A stretch of DNA of 9,795 nt from an uncultured Mailhella sp. GTDB taxonomy: Bacteria; Desulfobacterota; Desulfovibrionia; Desulfovibrionales; Desulfovibrionaceae. Position numbers and translations under genes: made by a program. Below the pieces are notes generated by a model, which saw nothing but the letters and a program-made list of their open reading frames with translations, did not search any database and was not told where the DNA came from. The stretch covers positions 1 to 9,795 of the forward strand of contig CAOMFZ010000076.1 in assembly GCA_948482415.1 (NCBI GenBank). The letters run 5' to 3'. Positions 1-6,807 of this stretch are shown here, piece after piece. How positions within the stretch are numbered: the first letter of the stretch is position 1; each line of letters starts with the position of its first letter.

Positions 1-1109
1 TAAAATCCTGGCAAATCAAGAGCAAACTCACTGAGTTTGTTTTCCTGCAAAAATCCTTTTTTATAGGGATCCAGGCTTTTATCTTCATGAGGAAAATTAA
101 GGGAGCTTGGCAGATATTTTTCGGGCAAACTGGTGAGAGCAAAAGGAATTTTCAGTTCAATGGGCGTTGCATAGCCATTCATGGGTAAGATAGTTCTATT
201 ATAGAGTTCCCCAGACAGAGCTATGGTTTTTTGACGAATTTTTATATCAAAATTGGTGGAGATCTGAATAAAACTTGGCTGAGGCATGGGAAAATAATCG
301 TATGCCTTTTCTATGGGCGTGTCGTAAAAATGGTTGAGTGAAGATACCTGCAAATTGGTTTCAATATTCAGATTTCCCGAATAGGTGCGGGGACTGTAGG
401 AAATGTCCGCTGCACGGACTTTTGTTTGCCCTAAATGGAATAATAAATAATCTTCATAAAAAATGGCAAGCTCATCAAGGTTTAAATTGGCATATCCGTT
501 AATGATGTGCGGTGTTTTAAGTTTGGAATTGAAATTATGAAAAGAATATTTTATTTTGTGCGCCGAATCAAAAATTTCACCGTTTGCGTTATTTATTGTT
601 AATTCCAAACTGGAAAAATAATGGGGAATAGAAAAAGCCTGCAATCTTTCAAAAAATTTATCGGCAAATTTTTGTGAAATTTCATTTATGGAGACGGGGG
701 TCGGCTGTTTCGGGGCTTGTTTATATTTGTCCTGTTCCGGTGTGTTTATTTGTTCGGGCAAGGTAAGTTTTGCGTCAATATCAGATATGGCAAGGCGTTT
801 GAGGACAGGCTTAAATAAAAATAAAGAACGCCAGCTCAGTTCTCCTTTTGCATGTTTAATGGAAATTTGCGCAGGGAGTGTGGTATCATAAAAGACAATA
901 TTATTGGCAGTTAACGCAGGAGAGGGCGAAAAAGAAAGGGCAACGCTTTCAATGTTGAATTCCAAATTGGTTTTTTCTTTCAGTGCGGAAGAAATAGTCG
1001 CTCCCAGTTTTGTGGGCTGCAAATAGGCAAGATAAATAAAAACACTTGTGGAAACGATAATCATCCAACAAATGAGAATAAATAAACCAATCGGTAACTT
1101 CTTTTTCAC
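1..1109 (-). CDS. AsmA-family membrane-anchored protein, N-terminal part (runs off the left edge)
   Basis: The reverse strand is open for 369 codons, from a GTG at 1109-1107 to the window edge, with no stop in this frame. The product begins with a lysine-rich tip (VKKKLP), then one membrane segment (about residues 7-29), then a large polar, beta-rich region. Residues about 39-75 (ISSALKEKTNLEFNIESVAL, then SFSPSPALTANNIVFYD) fit the AsmA pattern of a short helix, a beta strand, a proline turn and a strand. Residues about 82-118 continue with the usual repeat ending KPVLKRLAISDIDAKLTL. AsmA-like proteins are anchored in the inner membrane, extend through the periplasm, and are linked to outer-membrane assembly or phospholipid transfer; that role here is inferred from the family. 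A sigma70-like promoter ends about 30 nt upstream. A TTG at 1169-1167 would extend the frame but lies inside the -35 box, so GTG is preferred; a weak GAG stands 6 nt before it. The C-terminus is outside the window. The gene is near certain; the family is likely. Confidence 0.88.
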   Translation of the reverse strand, partial: MKKKLPIGLFILICWMIIVSTSVFIYLAYLQPTKLGATISSALKEKTNLEFNIESVALSFSPSPALTANNIVFYDTTLPAQISIKHAKGELSWRSLFLFKPVLKRLAISDIDAKLTLPEQINTPEQDKYKQAPKQPTPVSINEISQKFADKFFERLQAFSIPHYFSSLELTINNANGEIFDSAHKIKYSFHNFNSKLKTPHIINGYANLNLDELAIFYEDYLLFHLGQTKVRAADISYSPRTYSGNLNIETNLQVSSLNHFYDTPIEKAYDYFPMPQPSFIQISTNFDIKIRQKTIALSGELYNRTILPMNGYATPIELKIPFALTSLPEKYLPSSLNFPHEDKSLDPYKKGFLQENKLSEFALDLPGF

Positions 1110-1140
1110 TTTAAACTCAGTCCATATAAAACTTGCGTAA

Positions 1141-1169
1141 AGTATATGTATTTTTTGTAAAATTTTCAA
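1141..1169 (-). promoter_or_regulatory. sigma70-like promoter of the AsmA-family gene
   Basis: Read on the minus strand, TTGAAA (1169-1164) and TATACT (1146-1141) are separated by exactly 17 nt. Each hexamer matches 5 of 6 consensus bases. Transcription would start near 1134, leaving a leader of about 25 nt before the GTG at 1109. This is the strongest start-deciding signal for the divergent gene. Confidence 0.65.
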
Positions 1170-1202
1170 GGATTGATTTTCATTAATTTTACATGATTTT
1201 AC

Positions 1203-1231
1203 TTGCTCATTGGGCAGAGTTTTTATATAGT
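1203..1231 (+). promoter_or_regulatory. possible promoter of the multi-pass membrane protein gene
   Basis: TTGCTC (1203-1208) and TATAGT (1226-1231) have 17 nt between them. The -10 box matches 5 of 6 consensus bases; the -35 box matches only 3 of 6. The predicted transcript would begin near 1238, about 22 nt before the ATG at 1260, which is compatible with that start and not with the TTG at 1203. It sits beside the oppositely directed promoter of the AsmA-like gene in a 150-nt shared intergenic region. Confidence 0.4.
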
Positions 1232-1259
1232 CAGAAAAATTTTTGAAGGAAATTTTTAT

Positions 1260-2249
1260 ATGGAATTATGTATTTTTATTGCCTTATTTTTTATTTTTTC
1301 CGTGTATCTTATGCCGGTGGCGGCGTTAGGATATAAAATTTGTGAGGGAGTACATAAGCGTGCGCTTTTTGCAAAATCTGCAAAGCAAATTCAAATTTTT
1401 TCTGCTGTGCTGCTGTTTTTGCTGAGTTTTGCCCTTTTTGCTGATTATTTTATGCAGGGAACGCTGTATCAAGCCAATGTACCGCTTACGGCTTCACTGG
1501 AACTTGATGTATTGAAAAATCTTTTGCTTTACCTTTGTGCGGCATCTTTTGGATTAGCTGTTATATGCGCGTTGAGTGCCCGCTTTTCCAAAGTTTCACT
1601 TTTTTATTTTGTGTCAGCACTGGGCGGGATTTTTCTTGTTGCGGGGCTTGCGCAATGGATAAATTTTGTGGCATTTTTTGCTGTTGTGTCTGAAAATGTA
1701 AGCAAGTTTTCTGCCTATTGTTTGCAGACTGTCAGTCACATGCTTGCTTTGCCGCCTGATGCATTTATGAAAAATCCTTATGCCTTGTTTAACAATACAC
1801 AGATTTTTTCCTATGTGATGACACTTTTCTTTTTCCTTGCCGTGTTTATTTATGCTTTGTATTTGGTTTGCATCTTAAGTATATTCTTTAGAAACCGTAT
1901 GGATTACGGACGCGATTATTATACCTTTATTTTAAATAAATACGGGCGAGCCATTTTTTCTTTTTCTCTTTTGGCGTTTTGTCTTATTCTTATTTTGCTG
2001 GCAGGTTTTCAGCTTCCGTTTCAGCCTGCTGCTGCGGATATGATTTCAGCGCATTTTTCTCAGGTTTTTCTTGTGCAGGCGGCTTTTGTTGCTGTGCCGA
2101 TTTTGTATTTTCTTTTTTCTGTTCAGCTCAAAAAAAGTTTTTGCTTAGCGCCTGTTCCTTTGCAAAAAAAGAGCAATATTTTTATTGCTGCACTGTTTGA
2201 TTTTATTTTTGGGGCTTTTGTGTTTTATTTGTGCGTAACCTGCATATAA
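1260..2249 (+). CDS. Unrecognised integral membrane protein with about eight membrane segments
   Basis: I do not recognise the family. The 329-residue product is strongly hydrophobic, with likely membrane segments near residues 3-27, 45-65, 86-106, 113-142, 183-210, 231-250, 268-288 and 305-325. Charged loops are few: one basic loop near 31-43 (VHKRALFAKSAK) and one at 211-230 containing RNRMDYGRDYYTF. I see no signature of a transporter, an ATP-binding site or a metal site. The ATG at 1260 is chosen because AGGA lies 9 nt upstream (1247-1250); an upstream in-frame TTG at 1203 would add 19 residues but falls inside the proposed -35 box. The gene is divergent from the AsmA-family gene and followed 75 nt later by purM, which seems to have its own promoter. 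The stop is TAA. That it is a real gene is well supported by its length and consistent hydrophobic pattern; the function is unknown. Confidence 0.85.
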   Translation: MELCIFIALFFIFSVYLMPVAALGYKICEGVHKRALFAKSAKQIQIFSAVLLFLLSFALFADYFMQGTLYQANVPLTASLELDVLKNLLLYLCAASFGLAVICALSARFSKVSLFYFVSALGGIFLVAGLAQWINFVAFFAVVSENVSKFSAYCLQTVSHMLALPPDAFMKNPYALFNNTQIFSYVMTLFFFLAVFIYALYLVCILSIFFRNRMDYGRDYYTFILNKYGRAIFSFSLLAFCLILILLAGFQLPFQPAAADMISAHFSQVFLVQAAFVAVPILYFLFSVQLKKSFCLAPVPLQKKSNIFIAALFDFIFGAFVFYLCVTCI

Positions 2250-2268
2250 TTTATGGTTTTTTGCAGGC

Positions 2269-2297
2269 TTGGCAAAAGAAAAAAATTAAGCTATTTT
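2269..2297 (+). promoter_or_regulatory. possible promoter of purM
   Basis: TTGGCA (2269-2274, 5 of 6 consensus) and TATTTT (2292-2297, 4 of 6) are 17 nt apart. Transcription would begin near 2304, about 20 nt before the purM ATG. A perfect TATAAT at 2245-2250 overlaps the stop of the upstream gene but lacks a -35 partner at normal spacing. Prediction by consensus only. Confidence 0.4.
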
Positions 2298-2324
2298 ACT
2301 AAAGAAATCAACAAAGGAGTTTCT

Positions 2325-3377
2325 ATGAGTTCTTCTCGTTCACAAGTATATACAAATGCCGGTGTAAATATTGAAGCCGGCAATGATTTGGTTTCTCAAA
2401 TTAAATCAATAGTTGCAACAACCCACACTAAGGGGGTTATGTGTAATATCGGCAGTTTTGGCGGCTTGTTCAGACCTGAAATTGCGGGCATGGAAGATCC
2501 GATTTTAGTTGCTTCCACTGACGGTGTCGGTACCAAGCTGAAACTTGCTTTTGAATTTAATAAGCATGACACTGTGGGCATTGACCTTGTTGCCATGAGC
2601 GTCAATGATATTCTTGTGCAGGGGGCAAAACCTTTATTTTTCCTTGATTATTATGCATGCAGCAAACTTGATGTGGCTAAAGCAAAAAATGTGATTGAAG
2701 GTATTGCAGAAGGATGCCGCCAATCTTCCTGTGCTCTCCTTGGCGGTGAAACTGCTGAAATGCCCGGCATGTACGATGAAGAAGATTATGATCTTGCAGG
2801 CTTTTGCGTTGGTATTGTCGATAACAAAGGCTTGGTTGACGGTTCGGAAATCAAAAGCGGTGATGTGATTATTGGTATCCAGTCTTCCGGTGTGCACTCC
2901 AACGGTTACAGCCTTGTTCGCAAAATTTTTGCGCAAAGCGGTGCGAAAAAGGATGATATTTTCCCGGGTACCAAGAAAACTTTTGCCGAAGTATTGCTGG
3001 AACCAACCATTATTTATGTGGAATGCCTGAAAGATATCATGGAAAAAATTGCTATTAAAGGCATGGTTCATGTTACCGGAGGCGGTTTTTACGATAATAT
3101 TCCCCGTGTGCTTCCCGATGATGTAAAAGCTGTGATTAATTTCGGTTCTTGGGATATTCCGCCTGTTTTCGCCTGGCTCAAAGAACAGGGGAATCTTTCC
3201 TGGCCGGAAATGCTGCAAATTTTCAACAGCGGCATTGGCTATATTTTGGTTATTGATAAAGGACAGGCACAAACTGTTTTGGATATGCTCCATAAAACGA
3301 ATATGAAAGCATGGCAGATTGGTTCAATCGCTCCCAAAACAAGTGAAGATAAAGAAGCTGTTCAGGTTAATTTCTAA
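2325..3377 (+). CDS. purM: Phosphoribosylformylglycinamidine cyclo-ligase (AIR synthetase)
   Basis: PurM closes the ring of formylglycinamidine ribonucleotide with ATP to give aminoimidazole ribonucleotide, the fifth step of de novo purine synthesis, in the cytoplasm. The 350-residue product is close to the usual length of about 345. Family motifs appear in order: STDGVGTKLK (64-73), GIDLVAMSVNDILVQGAKPL (85-104, nucleotide and metal site), LLGGETAEMPGMY (138-150), SSGVHSNGYSL (187-197), HVTGGGFYDNIPRVLP (249-264) and FNSGIGY (300-306). The start at 2325 is set by AAGGAG at 2314-2319 with a 5-nt spacer. The frame stays open to an ATG at 2253, but the added 24 residues are not family-like and would span the promoter. 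A strong terminator follows 15 nt after the stop, so purM may be a single-gene unit. No PurR-type operator or purine riboswitch was seen. Confidence 0.97.
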   Translation: MSSSRSQVYTNAGVNIEAGNDLVSQIKSIVATTHTKGVMCNIGSFGGLFRPEIAGMEDPILVASTDGVGTKLKLAFEFNKHDTVGIDLVAMSVNDILVQGAKPLFFLDYYACSKLDVAKAKNVIEGIAEGCRQSSCALLGGETAEMPGMYDEEDYDLAGFCVGIVDNKGLVDGSEIKSGDVIIGIQSSGVHSNGYSLVRKIFAQSGAKKDDIFPGTKKTFAEVLLEPTIIYVECLKDIMEKIAIKGMVHVTGGGFYDNIPRVLPDDVKAVINFGSWDIPPVFAWLKEQGNLSWPEMLQIFNSGIGYILVIDKGQAQTVLDMLHKTNMKAWQIGSIAPKTSEDKEAVQVNF

Positions 3378-3392
3378 TTTTATTGAGAAAGA

Positions 3393-3415
3393 GGGCGTTT
3401 AAACGCCCTTTTTTT
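3393..3415 (+). terminator. Intrinsic terminator after purM
   Basis: GGGCGTTTAAACGCCC (3393-3408) is a perfect 16-nt palindrome that folds into a GC-rich stem closed by a TTAA loop. It is followed directly by seven T residues (3409-3415), with matching A residues before the stem. This is a textbook Rho-independent terminator for purM. It ends only 5 nt before the next start codon. Confidence 0.9.
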
Positions 3416-3420
3416 GTTCT

Positions 3421-3876
3421 ATGAAGATTGTTGTCAGTGCATGTCTTGCAGGTTTTTCCTGTCGATATGACGGAAAAGCCAATACTGTGCCGCATATAGA
3501 AGAATTGTACAAGCGAAATCTGGTTTTGCCTGTTTGCCCCGAATGTTTGGGAGGACTGCCAATTCCCAGAGTTCCCTGTGAAATAGCAGGTGATAAGGTT
3601 ATTTCAAAAACAGGCGCTGACTGTACAAATGCCTACATGCAAGGTGCTTTTATCGCTTTGCAGTATGCCCGTTTTTATGGTGCAAAACTGGCAATTTTGA
3701 AAGCAAAATCTCCCAGCTGCGGAGTTGGGCAGATTTATGACGGTACATTTACAAGAACACTGATTGCCGGAGACGGCATTTTTGTGCAAATGCTCAAGGC
3801 AAATCATTTTTTTGTGTGTACGGAGAAAGATGATTTTGGGGAAAAATTTTTACAAACGTATATAGGTTCAAAATAA
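3421..3876 (+). CDS. DUF523 family protein, probable TudS-type iron-sulfur desulfurase
   Basis: The 151-residue protein opens with KIVVSACLAGFSCRYDGKAN, the characteristic DUF523 N-terminus, and continues with LPVCPECLGGLPIPRVPCEI (36-55), the GADC segment (65-68) and LKAKSPSCGVGQIYDGTF (93-110). Cysteines are at 8, 14, 39, 42, 53, 68, 100 and 133. In characterised TudS members (thiouracil desulfurase) three conserved cysteines hold a [4Fe-4S] cluster that removes sulfur from thiouracil; C8, one of C39/C42, and C100 are the likely equivalents here. The substrate in this organism is unknown. The family start fits ATG 3421 exactly, yet it lies 5 nt after the purM terminator T-tract and has no Shine-Dalgarno. 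It heads a tight cluster with cbiK (12-nt gap) and an aminotransferase. Family call is firm; the enzymatic role is inferred. Confidence 0.9.
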   Translation: MKIVVSACLAGFSCRYDGKANTVPHIEELYKRNLVLPVCPECLGGLPIPRVPCEIAGDKVISKTGADCTNAYMQGAFIALQYARFYGAKLAILKAKSPSCGVGQIYDGTFTRTLIAGDGIFVQMLKANHFFVCTEKDDFGEKFLQTYIGSK

Positions 3877-3888
3877 TAACAGGCTGTC

Positions 3889-4728
3889 ATGGAAACGCAA
3901 TATAACTGGTCAGAAAAAATGGAAAAATTTTCCATGGAAGTGTCAAAGCCCAAAGTGGGAATTTTGATTGCTTCCTATGGCTCTGCAACCATGCAAAGCA
4001 ATCAGACACTGCGAAACTTTCAAGTAAAACTTGAAGAATATTTTGGTGTACCTGTTCGGATAGCTCTTACTTCTGAAGCTCTGCGCAAGCGTCTTGCCCA
4101 TGCACGAACAAAATCAGATTCTGTGCTTAAAGCATTAAAAAAAATGGAATTTGAGCGTTTTACCCATGTTATTGTGCAGAGTTTGCATTTAATTGCAGGG
4201 ATTGAATATACTGATGTTTTGGAAGATACGCAGATTGCAAAAGAGGAAAGTTCATTGAAAATCCGGTCAGGTTTGCCTCTTTTGAGTACGGAACAAGATA
4301 TTCTGCCTGTGGTTGAAGCGTTAAATACGTTATTGCCTGCGGATTTTCAGGAAAATGATGCGGCAATTTTTATGGGGCATGGCACAAAGCACGGTGCAGA
4401 AAAATTTTATGCTGCGCTTTCTCAAAAACTGCATGAAAAATATCCTTATTTATATACGGCATGTATGGAGGGTTCCTGCACGCTCAGCCATGTGCTGAAT
4501 GATTTGAAACAAAAGTCTGCCGTGCATAAAGTTTGGCTGCTGCCGCTGCTGACTTCTATAGGCAAGCATGCTCTTTGCGATATGGCGGGTGATGATGAAA
4601 AATCATGGAAAAATCAAGTTATTGCACATGGATATGTTTGTGAGCCGTATTTAAAAGGTTTGGCAGAATCAGCTGAAATACAAAATATTTGGATAAAACG
4701 AATAGAACAGGCAATTTTAGCCTTATAG
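3889..4728 (+). CDS. cbiK: Sirohydrochlorin cobaltochelatase CbiK, cytoplasmic type
   Basis: CbiK inserts Co2+ (in some cases Fe2+) into sirohydrochlorin, feeding anaerobic cobalamin synthesis or siroheme. The 279-residue product has the class II chelatase layout: GILIASYGSA near 24-33, VIVQSLHLIAGIEYTDV (94-110), FMGHGTKHGAEKFYAAL (161-177), an acidic MEGSC segment (193-197), and LLPLLTSIGKHALCDMAGDD (217-236) followed by EKSW (237-240). His164 and His227 match the two metal-binding histidines of the family, and Glu194 falls at the expected position in the active site. There is no signal peptide, unlike the periplasmic CbiK paralogue known in Desulfovibrio, so it should act in the cytoplasm. 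Start choice is uncertain: ATG 3889 has AGG 5 nt upstream, but in-frame ATGs at 3919 and 3934 would remove 10 or 15 residues that precede the conserved core. No cobalamin riboswitch was seen upstream. The stop codon overlaps the Shine-Dalgarno of the next gene. Confidence 0.93.
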   Translation: METQYNWSEKMEKFSMEVSKPKVGILIASYGSATMQSNQTLRNFQVKLEEYFGVPVRIALTSEALRKRLAHARTKSDSVLKALKKMEFERFTHVIVQSLHLIAGIEYTDVLEDTQIAKEESSLKIRSGLPLLSTEQDILPVVEALNTLLPADFQENDAAIFMGHGTKHGAEKFYAALSQKLHEKYPYLYTACMEGSCTLSHVLNDLKQKSAVHKVWLLPLLTSIGKHALCDMAGDDEKSWKNQVIAHGYVCEPYLKGLAESAEIQNIWIKRIEQAILAL

Positions 4729-4737
4729 GAGTGGAAA

Positions 4738-5946
4738 ATGGCAGTTGTAGCACAGATGATGAAAGAAAGTATTGAGCAGGGTTCGCTTATCAGACAAATG
4801 TTTGATTTGGGATTGAAATTGAAACAAAAATATGGTGCTGAAAATGTGCTGGATTTCAGCCTTGGCAATCCGGATTTGCCCCCTCCGCCGGTGGTACAGG
4901 AAGCAATGGCGGATTTGGCAAAAAATCTTAATCGTCCCGGAAGCTTGGGCTATATGCAGAATGCCGGTTTTGCCTGGGCTCTTGATGCTTTGGCTGTAGA
5001 ATTGTCAAAAGAACAAAATGTACCCCTTACCCGTGCAGAGCTTATGCTTTCATGCGGGGCGGCAGGGGCAATGAATGTCTTTTTCCATTCTGTGCTTGAG
5101 CCGGAAGATGAAGTTTTGGCTTTTACGCCTTTTTTTGGTGAATATAAATTTTATGTGCGCAATCACGGAGGAATTTTTAAAACTGTTCCCACGCATGAAG
5201 ATTTTTTGCCTGATTATGATGCATTGGAAAAGGCTATAACCCCCAAAACTCGTGCCCTTATTATCAATTCACCCAATAACCCCACAGGCGTTATTTATTC
5301 GGAAGAAGTAATTAAAAAGCTTGCGGTGATTTTGGAAAAAGCCAGTCAAAAAAATAAGCGGCCTGTGTATTTGATTTCTGATGAGCCGTACCGTTATTTG
5401 GCATATGATAACAGCGTAGTGCCTGCGGTGCTTCCTGTATATAAATATGCTGTGGTCATCAGTTCTTTTTCCAAGAAATTCGGCATTGCCGGCGAGAGAA
5501 TTGGCTATTTGGCAGTTTCGCCGCAAATCGAAGATAAAGAACTTCTTCTTGGTGCCTGCATTATGTCCAACAGAATTTTGGGTTTTGTGAACCCTCCTGT
5601 TGTGGGGCAGTATCTGATGAAAGCAGCCCTTGGTTCTTCCACAGAATACGCGCTGAATATTTATGCAAGGCGCCGTGAAGTTTTCTGCGATATTTTGGAT
5701 AAGGCAGGCATTGAATATCAAAAGCCCATGGGCGCATTTTATATTTTCCCAAAAGCGCCGTATGGTGACGATGATTTACTTATTAAATGTCTTCAGGAAG
5801 AAAAAATCCTCGGCGTTTCAGGAAAAGGTTTTGGACTTGCCGGCTATATCAGACTTTGTTATGCTGTTGAGGATAGAGTAATTGAAAAATCTCGTGACGG
5901 TTTTAAGCGGGCTGTGGATAAAATGCATGGTCTCAAAAAAGTCTAG
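4738..5946 (+). CDS. Class I/II PLP-dependent aminotransferase (aspartate aminotransferase fold)
   Basis: The 402-residue protein is a fold-type I aminotransferase. It shows SLGNPDLPPPP (41-51, substrate loop), GAAGAMN (107-113, phosphate contact), NSPNNPTG (177-184, N181 stacks on the cofactor), SDEPYRY (214-220, D215 pairs with the pyridine nitrogen), SSFSKKFGIAGERIGY (242-257, K246 the likely Schiff-base lysine, R254 a phosphate ligand), and YIRLCYA (370-376, R372 binding the substrate carboxylate). All key residues are present. Amino-acid specificity cannot be read from the sequence; family members use aspartate, alanine or aromatic residues. AGGAG at 4727-4731, 6 nt before the ATG, overlaps the cbiK stop, so the two are probably co-transcribed and translationally coupled. 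It is the last gene of the DUF523-cbiK cluster. A 107-nt gap with a new promoter follows. Confidence 0.93.
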   Translation: MAVVAQMMKESIEQGSLIRQMFDLGLKLKQKYGAENVLDFSLGNPDLPPPPVVQEAMADLAKNLNRPGSLGYMQNAGFAWALDALAVELSKEQNVPLTRAELMLSCGAAGAMNVFFHSVLEPEDEVLAFTPFFGEYKFYVRNHGGIFKTVPTHEDFLPDYDALEKAITPKTRALIINSPNNPTGVIYSEEVIKKLAVILEKASQKNKRPVYLISDEPYRYLAYDNSVVPAVLPVYKYAVVISSFSKKFGIAGERIGYLAVSPQIEDKELLLGACIMSNRILGFVNPPVVGQYLMKAALGSSTEYALNIYARRREVFCDILDKAGIEYQKPMGAFYIFPKAPYGDDDLLIKCLQEEKILGVSGKGFGLAGYIRLCYAVEDRVIEKSRDGFKRAVDKMHGLKKV

Positions 5947-6002
5947 AAAAAGTGTAAATTTTATTTTATTTAAGAAAAAATCAAATAATTGCATTATTTT
6001 TC

Positions 6003-6032
6003 TTGACAAAAACCTTAACTTATCTGTAAATT
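6003..6032 (+). promoter_or_regulatory. sigma70-like promoter of the yceD-rpmF-plsX-fabH cluster, with an overlapping palindrome
   Basis: A perfect TTGACA (6003-6008) is followed after 18 nt by TAAATT (6027-6032, 4 of 6 consensus); a 17-nt spacer would give GTAAAT instead. Transcription would start near 6039, about 15 nt before the yceD ATG. An 11-nt perfect palindrome TGTAAATTACA (6025-6035) covers the -10 region and could be an operator, though none is known. The 8-mer TGTAAATT also occurs at 5953-5960 in the same gap. Confidence 0.6.
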
Positions 6033-6053
6033 ACACGTTCGCAAGGAGAAAGT

Positions 6054-6593
6054 ATGAAAGAATTTCAGATGTTATTGCGAGATGTTGCACAAAATGGTCA
6101 AACATTTCAATATAATAATCAAAATATATGGCTTGAGCCGCTGAAAGAATTTCATATTTCCTGCAAAATTGTTGACGATATTCAAGCAGAAGTTTTCATT
6201 TTGCCGGAAGAAGACGGCTGTCTTTTGCGCGGAAAACTTCGCGGAAAAGTTTCTGTTCCCTGTGACAGGTGTGCAGAAGAAACAGAAATTGTGATTGATT
6301 ATTCGTTTGATGAATTTGAAGCCTATCCTCAAGACGATTTGGAAGTAAATGCTGAAGATTTGCTTGAAGATGACAGAGTGCTGTTTAAAGAAAAGAATGC
6401 GCTTATTCTTGATATGGGGGCATTGCTTTGGGAAGAATTTGTGCTGACACTGCCCACAAAACCTTTATGCAGAAAAGACTGCAAAGGTGTTTGTCCGGTA
6501 TGCGGCAAAAATTTGAATGAAGGGGCTTGTACATGCGAAAAAGATGGAAATGACCCTCGCATGGCTGTCCTTAGGAATTTAAAAATACAATAA
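6054..6593 (+). CDS. yceD: DUF177 / YceD family protein
   Basis: The 179-residue product matches the DUF177 (YceD) family, which is regularly found just upstream of rpmF and is linked to 23S rRNA or ribosome assembly; the molecular role is not settled. The central CDRCAEETEIVIDY (70-83) carries one CxxC pair, and the C-terminal segment CRKDCKGVCPVCGKNLNE (139-156) plus CTC (159-161) forms a zinc-ribbon-like cysteine cluster, ending in the conserved DPRMAVLRNL (167-176). An acidic stretch lies between (about 85-111). AAGGAG at 6043-6048 with a 5-nt spacer fixes the start. It is the first gene of the cluster, 28 nt before rpmF, directly behind the promoter at 6003-6032. E. coli YceD lacks most of these cysteines, whereas many deeper-branching bacterial members have them. 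Confidence 0.92.
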   Translation: MKEFQMLLRDVAQNGQTFQYNNQNIWLEPLKEFHISCKIVDDIQAEVFILPEEDGCLLRGKLRGKVSVPCDRCAEETEIVIDYSFDEFEAYPQDDLEVNAEDLLEDDRVLFKEKNALILDMGALLWEEFVLTLPTKPLCRKDCKGVCPVCGKNLNEGACTCEKDGNDPRMAVLRNLKIQ

Positions 6594-6621
6594 AGCCAAA
6601 AGCTTAGTCAAGGAGATTAGA

Positions 6622-6807
6622 ATGGCTGTTCAACAAAATAAAAAGTCTCATTCTAAAAAAGGTATGCGTCGTTCTCACGACCGCATTGCAAAACCAGCAG
6701 TAATTTATTGCTCTTGTGGTGCACCTACTGTTCCTCATGCTGTTTGCCCGTCATGCGGAAAGTATAAAGGCCGCCAGGTAGAAGCAGTAAGCTCAAATGA
6801 AGAATAG
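6622..6807 (+). CDS. rpmF: Large ribosomal subunit protein bL32
   Basis: This 61-residue basic protein is bL32, a small component of the 50S subunit. The N-terminus (MAVQQNKKSHSKKGMRRSHD) is the typical L32 extension, followed by a zinc ribbon: CSC (30-32) and CPSC (42-45). All four cysteines are present, making this the zinc-binding form (the C+ type whose alternative lacks cysteines). AAGGAG at 6610-6615 lies 6 nt before the ATG. The coding end overlaps the plsX start by 11 nt in another frame, so the two genes are likely translationally coupled. The length is usual for the family. Confidence 0.97.
   Translation: MAVQQNKKSHSKKGMRRSHDRIAKPAVIYCSCGAPTVPHAVCPSCGKYKGRQVEAVSSNEE

Noticed and set aside
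688..891. 67-codon plus-strand open frame
   Set aside because: It lies entirely antisense to the AsmA-like gene, has no ribosome site or recognisable protein, and is explained as a shadow frame.
1979..2200. 73-codon plus-strand frame rich in Cys, Phe and Ser
   Set aside because: Out-of-frame shadow of the membrane protein; its composition follows from the T-rich codons of that gene.
2253..2324. 72-nt upstream extension of purM from ATG 2253
   Set aside because: The added residues are not PurM-like and would cover the proposed promoter, while ATG 2325 has an excellent AAGGAG.
2634..3293. 219-codon minus-strand open frame
   Set aside because: Antisense to the conserved core of purM, with no family-like motifs or ribosome site. 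Its length reflects codon bias on the coding strand.
5269..5721. 150-codon minus-strand open frame
   Set aside because: Antisense to the aminotransferase active-site region and without recognisable features.
5983..5999. AT-only inverted repeat AAATAAT / ATTATTT with a TGC loop after the aminotransferase gene
   Set aside because: The 7-bp stem has no G-C pair and only a short T run follows, so it is too weak to call a terminator.
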